Source of the DNA: an uncultured Clostridia bacterium
GTDB lineage: Bacteria > Bacillota > Clostridia > TANB77 > CAG-508
NCBI GenBank assembly: GCA_947629765.1
Contig: CANREW010000004.1
Location: forward strand, 1 to 57,407
Reading direction: 5' to 3'
DNA: 57,407 nt
Positions within the stretch are counted from its first letter, which is position 1. Each line of letters starts with the position of its first letter. Made by a program: the position numbers and the translations under genes. Of the stretch, positions 52,969-57,407 are shown in pieces. Under the pieces are notes generated by a model. The model made no database searches, had not been told where the DNA came from, and worked only from the letters and a program-made list of their open reading frames with translations.

Positions 52969-53412
52969 CTAAAATTCAATATCATTTTCTTCTATAAATT
53001 CACTTATTCCATCGGTATTTACATTATTAATTTGTATTTCTTCTCTTGAATCTGACAATAATGTTCTAAATCCTAATTCATTTTGTAAATTTACTATTTC
53101 TATAAGTTCATTTTTATTTCTTGCGATTCTAAGTAAGTTTGCTGTTACAATTAAATTAATTTTCTTTTCTATAATATCTTGTATCATTTTTTTATATGCT
53201 GGTTTGTCTTTAGCAAACTCATCTATTCCTGCATCTATATATACTTCTTTTATATGTAATCCTAATTGCACACAATATTCTTCAACTCTTTCTTTTTGGT
53301 ATTGTATTACATCAACATCTTTTAACACTCTTGCTGTTCTAATATATATGCCGACATTATAGCTTTCAGGATTGTCTAGTTTGTTGATTTTTTTACCAGA
53401 TTTTCTGCTCAA
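52969..53412 (-). CDS. Resolvase-domain protein lacking the catalytic serine, copy 2
   Basis: Identical to 46843..47286; the YIRTA motif is also present here, so the lost serine is not a one-copy sequencing error. Confidence 0.8.
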   Translation of the reverse strand: MSRKSGKKINKLDNPESYNVGIYIRTARVLKDVDVIQYQKERVEEYCVQLGLHIKEVYIDAGIDEFAKDKPAYKKMIQDIIEKKINLIVTANLLRIARNKNELIEIVNLQNELGFRTLLSDSREEIQINNVNTDGISEFIEENDIEF

Positions 53413-53550
53413 ATCTATATCCTCCTTATTTAATTTTGGGTATGTTATTTATAATAATGTTCACTTTTTGATAAATTTATACCATATTATTTCTATTACA
53501 ACTTTTTTCATTTCATCATAAATACTTCACTTCCTTTATGCAACTTTTTG

Positions 53551-53652
53551 CTAATACTTTTTAGACATGAATCGTCTATAGGACATAGTCCTACTTAATG
53601 CTATAAAAATTCTATCTTTTCTTATGTTTAAGTTTTTAGTTTTTTTATTCAT
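53551..53652 (-). CDS. 33-residue basic peptide, copy 2
   Basis: Identical to 47425..47526. Confidence 0.35.
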   Translation of the reverse strand: MNKKTKNLNIRKDRIFIALSRTMSYRRFMSKKY

Positions 53653-53718
53653 TTTTTATCCTCTTACTATATAAAAACTTAAAAATTTTTCTAAATGGTA
53701 CTTTTTTGAAAAATTTTT

Positions 53719-53760
53719 CAAAAAAAAAAGAGATATACTTTATATAAGCATATCCCTTTT
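53719..53760 (-). terminator. Terminator after the type III toxin gene, copy 2
   Basis: Same hairpin and T run as 47593-47634. Confidence 0.65.
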
Positions 53761-53826
53761 CTAATATTTCCTTAATATTTTTAATTCATCTAACTTTAAC
53801 TATTATTTTTCAATAATCTTTTATTA

Positions 53827-54558
53827 TTAGTTAAATAAAAACACATTCAAATAATTTATAATATTTTCTTTTAGTTCTTCTATTGAAGTAGGTGAATTAT
53901 AAATTTTCAACATAGCTTGTCCTACATTTTGATTTATGTTATCAACAATTTTTATATAATCTTTAATTTCATCTAAACTTTGTGTTTCGTTAAAAATATT
54001 TATAATTTCTTCTTTAAAAGTATTATCATTATTTGTAAAAAAATCTATAATTTTATTTTGCTTCTTAAGTTCTTTTTCCATAATATTTTTAATATTTAGT
54101 ATATTAGGATAAACTAAATAACTATATCCGTTTTTTACCATATTAAATATTTTATTTGCTTTCATTTCAATTTCTTGTTGTAAAGCATATGTAATAATTA
54201 CAGGTTGTCTTTTCCTCATAAATTCATTTTCTACAAATCTTTCTATAATTGGAAACATATTTTGTATTAAAAAAACATTTTCTTTTCCACTAACTTTACC
54301 AAAAACAATTGTATCGACATTAGGAGTTTTATTGTTTTTTATTTGATTTTGAATTTTTTTATTATATATTGTTCGATACTTTTTTGTTCTTGTACTTACT
54401 GGCACAAACCAAATAATATCACTATTTTGGTTATCTTTAAAACAATAATAACATGGCCTTTTATTTCCATTTTCCTTATTTTGCATTAGTTCTTGATCTT
54501 TTACAATATCAAAAAAATAATCTTTAATAAAATAAAAATATCCTTTTTTTACTTGCAT
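53827..54558 (-). CDS. Type III toxin (ToxN/CptN-like), copy 2
   Basis: Identical to 47701..48432, again preceded by promoter, repeats and terminator. Confidence 0.75.
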   Translation of the reverse strand: MQVKKGYFYFIKDYFFDIVKDQELMQNKENGNKRPCYYCFKDNQNSDIIWFVPVSTRTKKYRTIYNKKIQNQIKNNKTPNVDTIVFGKVSGKENVFLIQNMFPIIERFVENEFMRKRQPVIITYALQQEIEMKANKIFNMVKNGYSYLVYPNILNIKNIMEKELKKQNKIIDFFTNNDNTFKEEIINIFNETQSLDEIKDYIKIVDNINQNVGQAMLKIYNSPTSIEELKENIINYLNVFLFN

Positions 54559-54577
54559 AACTACTCCTTACAAAAAT

Positions 54578-54606
54578 AGTAAGGTACTTTTTTTAAGCAC
54601 CTTACT
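54578..54606 (-). terminator. Attenuating terminator before the toxin gene, copy 2
   Basis: Same hairpin as 48452-48480. Confidence 0.8.
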
Positions 54607-54716
54607 TAATAATTTAATCACCTACGCACTTAATGTTTCGCAAGTAGGGTTGCGACATTATTTACTCACCTGTGCATTTATACCTCGCAAACAGGGTTGC
54701 GACATTATTTATTAAT
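54607..54716 (-). ncRNA. Type III antitoxin RNA, copy 2
   Basis: Same two tandem repeats as 48481-48590 (here 54618-54665 and 54666-54711). Confidence 0.8.
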
Positions 54717-54719
54717 ATT

Positions 54720-54749
54720 ATTATACTATTGAGTTTATTCTCTTGTCAA
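54720..54749 (-). promoter_or_regulatory. Promoter of the antitoxin RNA, copy 2
   Basis: TTGACA, 18 bases, TATAAT on the minus strand. Confidence 0.8.
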
Positions 54750-54905
54750 GTATGTTTTAATATTAATTAATATATTTTATGTAAAACTAAAAAATATATT
54801 ACATTTTGAAAATTATTTTTTTTAATTTTCTAGTTAAAAGTTTAACTTTTTTTCTCATTTCGTAGTTGATACCTCATATTTTTTATTCGACTATGTCATT
54901 TTTTG

Positions 54906-54918
54906 TAGTTATTAACTA
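54906..54918. promoter_or_regulatory. Candidate operator palindrome, copy 2
   Basis: TAGTTATTAACTA, as at 48780-48792. Confidence 0.35.
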
Positions 54919-55000
54919 TTCTTTTTACTTAAAATTATAGTTTTAAATAATTTCATTTTTTGTTTATTGTTGACTATACTATAAATAGGGGAGTGAGATA

Positions 55001-55327
55001 ATGAAAAACTCAATAGATAATTGTACAGGTAATTCTATATTAGGTCAAAATGTTAGAGATATACGAAAAAATCTTAATCTCACACAAGAAGAATTTGCAG
55101 AAAAATTAAATCTTAATCCTCAATTTATATCACAAATAGAAACTGGAAAGATTGGTATAAGTTTAGATAATGCTATAAATATATGTAATACTGCAAATTG
55201 TTCATCTGCAAATCTATTTAAAGGTTTAATTACTTCACCTAGTATTATTGATAAATACGAACTTTTAAGTGATAGAGATAAGTCCATAATAAATCAAATG
55301 ATTACTTGTTTATTAAATACAAAGTAA
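55001..55327 (+). CDS. Xre-family regulator, copy 2
   Basis: Identical to 48875..49201. Confidence 0.9.
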   Translation: MKNSIDNCTGNSILGQNVRDIRKNLNLTQEEFAEKLNLNPQFISQIETGKIGISLDNAINICNTANCSSANLFKGLITSPSIIDKYELLSDRDKSIINQMITCLLNTK

Positions 55328-55330
55328 ATT

Positions 55331-55702
55331 TTATTCACTAACACTATATGGGGGTATATTGTTAGTGCTTTTTTTATATTCTTTATATTTTTCTTCAAAT
55401 TTTGATTTTGTTTTGCATCTTTTTTTTAATTTTTTTAGCATATTTACTCTATTTTCAAATGTTCTTTTATCTATTTTTCCTTGTTTATATAGTTTACTTT
55501 CTATAACATATTTTGATTTATAATATTTGTTTATTTCATTCTTAACAATTTTTTCAGATTTTGGATGAATATATATACTAACATTGTTATTATATTTTTT
55601 GTAAATTTCTTTTAATAAATTAAATAGTTCTGAAACTTCACATGTTGTTTTTGTAGTTTTTTCTTCATCAAAATAAAGAATAATAAATTCTTTTACAATC
55701 AA
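55331..55702 (-). CDS. Unknown 123-residue protein of the element, copy 2
   Basis: Identical to 49205..49576. Confidence 0.65.
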   Translation of the reverse strand: MIVKEFIILYFDEEKTTKTTCEVSELFNLLKEIYKKYNNNVSIYIHPKSEKIVKNEINKYYKSKYVIESKLYKQGKIDKRTFENRVNMLKKLKKRCKTKSKFEEKYKEYKKSTNNIPPYSVSE

Positions 55703-55832
55703 ATATTTTCCTCCTTTCTCGTATAATTTTTTTAAAAAATGAATAATCTAATACAAAATGCGAGGCTCTCTCGCTATTTTATAAAAAATTTGTAATAAAA
55801 TCAAGAATAATAATTTAATGTGGGGGATTTAT

Positions 55833-56072
55833 TTGAAAAAATACGATAATAAAAGCAATGTAATAGGTAATTTAATAAAAGAATATAGATTAAAAAAGAA
55901 GTTAAAGAAAAGTGAAGTATGTAGAAAACTACAATTACATGCTATTTATATGGATCCGACTGAATTAAATAGAATGGAAACAGGTAGAATGATTATTAAA
56001 GATTTTGAATTAATTGGCTTATGCAAGGTTTTAGAAATAGATTATGATGATTTAAAAAATTCAATAGAATAG
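55833..56072 (+). CDS. Second Xre-type regulator, copy 2
   Basis: Identical to 49707..49946, with the TTG start preferred for the same reason. Confidence 0.8.
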   Translation: MKKYDNKSNVIGNLIKEYRLKKKLKKSEVCRKLQLHAIYMDPTELNRMETGRMIIKDFELIGLCKVLEIDYDDLKNSIE

Positions 56073-56076
56073 TATG

Positions 56077-56110
56077 AGAAAAGATAGCAAATAACTGCTA
56101 TCTATTTTCT
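56077..56110 (+). terminator. Terminator after the second Xre gene, copy 2
   Basis: Same hairpin as 49951-49984. Confidence 0.8.
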
Positions 56111-56451
56111 TATACATATTATATTTTTAATCGTTTATATTACCTTCATGTACAACTAAATCCACCTCTAGCAAATTACTTGGCTTAAATAATATCATAA
56201 ACATAAAAGATTATCAATAAATACTAACTTTAGAAATTTTTATTATTTTACGCAGGAAAGTGTTCATAAGGAACACCTAGGACACATAAAAGGCAAGCCT
56301 TTTAGATTATTAATATAAAAAAATGTTATTAATTTTTTAATAAAAGTACCAAGACGTGGGACTTATATATTTTCTACTTTCAATTTGTAGTTATTAGCTT
56401 TTTTCTTGTTATTGTGATATTTCTTAAGTTGATTATAAAATTTACTACTTA
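56111..56451. other. Non-coding stretch with clustered hairpins, copy 2
   Basis: Same as 49985-50325. Confidence 0.35.
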
Positions 56452-57255
56452 CTAATTTTTAGGCAAAAAAATAGAGGAGTTATTCCTCTTAATCATTTCA
56501 TTTTGTATAGTTTTATAATAATAGCCAATAAAATCGTCTATTTCGTTATCTGTTTCTTTATAATCCATTTCTTTTGCTTTACACTTATTATAAAGATATA
56601 TCAATTTATCTCTTGTTATATTATAAGTGAACTCTTGCAAATTATCTTTAACTATTAAAGCTATTACATAAGTAATTTCTTTTATTTTATCTAGGTTATT
56701 TCTCTGCATGTAAGTTATCATGTTTTTTGTATAGAGCATTTCATATTTATCAAGTAGCTCAATTATTTTCAATTTTTCTACATTTTTAAATTCTTTTGGA
56801 ACTTCTTTTTTATTTTCTATAATATAATTAAACAATATATCTATCTTATTATTTATATTATTATAGGTGAATTTATTTTCATTCGCCTCTATGAAACTAT
56901 TTTCATAATCTCCTATGAAATTTTTTTCTTGCCCTACAGCATATGATATAAAAATTTTTCTTTGATAGTTATTTTTTATAATGACTTTTATATATCCTCT
57001 TTCTTCCAACTTTGAAATGGCATTTTGAATTGAGCGAGTAGTACAATTATATAATCGTGCAAAATACTTATTTGTAGCATAGCAATATCCTTCTTTATTA
57101 CTCAAACACGCAATTTCTCCATATAATAACTTTGCTTTTTCTGTGAGTTGATTATCATATCTAACATCAGCTGGTATAATAACATAATAGTTAGCTTTAT
57201 TGTTTTCTTTCATTTTTTTCGCTTCTTTCATAATAAGATTTTTACCCATCATCAA
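56452..57255 (-). CDS. Helix-turn-helix replication-initiator-like protein, copy 2
   Basis: Identical to 50326..51129. Confidence 0.7.
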   Translation of the reverse strand: MMMGKNLIMKEAKKMKENNKANYYVIIPADVRYDNQLTEKAKLLYGEIACLSNKEGYCYATNKYFARLYNCTTRSIQNAISKLEERGYIKVIIKNNYQRKIFISYAVGQEKNFIGDYENSFIEANENKFTYNNINNKIDILFNYIIENKKEVPKEFKNVEKLKIIELLDKYEMLYTKNMITYMQRNNLDKIKEITYVIALIVKDNLQEFTYNITRDKLIYLYNKCKAKEMDYKETDNEIDDFIGYYYKTIQNEMIKRNNSSIFLPKN

Positions 57256-57306
57256 TATGTCAAAAATTGTGTATAGGTAAATATAGCTTTTTATTGTTGC
57301 AAATTA

Positions 57307-57335
57307 AAAACAGCAATCGTAAAATTGCTGCTTTT
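57307..57335. terminator. Hairpin near the element end, copy 2
   Basis: Same as 51181-51209. Confidence 0.55.
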
Positions 57336-57380
57336 AATTTAATATCAATAGTTTTGCTGGTTTATATGTTATTACTTCTA

Positions 57381-57407
57381 CTAACACATTACCGTTGGAA
57401 CTGCATA
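57381..57407 (-). pseudogene. sigG: End of the sigG 5' segment, running into the element
   Basis: Reading inwards from the right edge on the minus strand gives TAT GCA GTT CCA, the Y-A-V-P that precedes M-I-I-G in sigma G, followed by element-derived ACG GTA ATG TGT TAG. So the 5' half of sigG, mostly outside the window, ends with four foreign residues and a stop while the element is integrated. The coding frame is inferred from the sigma-factor consensus. Confidence 0.8.
57395..57401. other. Attachment core, sigG 5' junction
   Basis: TTGGAAC followed by TGCATA, which is sigG sequence (Y-A-V in sense). Confidence 0.85.

Larger units (their letters stand above)
51269..57401. mobile_element. 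6126-bp integrative element, copy 2 in direct tandem
   Basis: A direct repeat of 45143-51275. All long ORFs have identical translations and the segments I compared are identical base by base. The left boundary of this copy is the joined-ends junction (the site expected in the excised circle). Either a true tandem integration or an assembly product of a mixed integrated/excised population. Confidence 0.9.

Noticed and set aside
1..57407. tRNA or rRNA genes, including a special tRNA-Gly that could read CGGN
   Set aside because: I looked for tRNA-like GGTTC...CCA arms and rRNA-like conserved blocks and found none in this window. The decoding tRNA, if it exists, is elsewhere in the genome.

Overview
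The window is AT-rich DNA from a spore-forming member of the Clostridia (Bacillota). Sporulation genes (yqfC/yqfD, spoIIE, sleB, a BofC-like gene, ylmC/ymxH, sigG) lie among strict-anaerobe metabolism (four-subunit 2-oxoacid:ferredoxin oxidoreductase, formate-tetrahydrofolate ligase under a ZTP riboswitch) and housekeeping genes (ybeY, clpE-like, pgsA, acpS, purH, addB). I see no rRNA, tRNA or CRISPR array.

The outstanding signal is translational. Thirteen genes look frameshifted when read conventionally, and every break has the same form. An in-frame CGG codon is followed by loss of frame, and reading resumes exactly one base later with GGN decoded as glycine at a position where the family expects glycine. 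I count 19 such sites on both strands: yqfD, pgsA, dinB (3), an unknown membrane protein, tatD, a Cro/CI regulator, fhs, a gltD-like gene (2), an LD-carboxypeptidase (3), spoIIE (2), a response regulator, ylmC and an unknown gene beside sigG. I found no in-frame CGG read as arginine in any native-looking gene; the one exception is a GC-richer, apparently acquired secreted-protein gene (17162..17602). The simplest reading is that CGG is unassigned here and CGGN is recoded by +1 frameshifting, or by a quadruplet-reading tRNA, as glycine. Coordinates given for these genes span the whole recoded gene.

Layout: 1-4625 is a minus-strand DUF3048/ybeY/yqfD/yqfC block. 4752-7617 is clpE-pgsA. 7776-10817 holds BofC-like, transglutaminase and dinB genes. 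10952-12436 is lemA-htpX. 13439-13684 looks like an Fst-type type I toxin-antitoxin locus. 13707-16431 is WG-repeat protein-acpS-tatD. 16664-19453 holds regulators (AbrB-like, ECF sigma/anti-sigma, Xre). 19616-23401 is the ferredoxin oxidoreductase and a thioesterase. 23634-30433 contains sleB, fhs, a pilin-like protein and purH. 30605-38277 is gltD-like/UDG/LD-carboxypeptidase, then addB and a coaE-yfiH fusion. 38396-45149 is spoIIE, a two-component system, ylmC and the 3' part of sigG.

From 45143 to 57401 the sporulation sigma gene sigG is split by two identical tandem copies of a 6126-bp element. Each copy carries a large serine recombinase, a resolvase-like protein lacking the catalytic serine, a type III toxin-antitoxin locus, two Xre regulators and a helix-turn-helix replication-type protein. 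Recombination at the 7-bp core TTGGAAC would restore sigG exactly in frame. Four ~150-bp structured palindromic repeats are dispersed through the chromosomal part.
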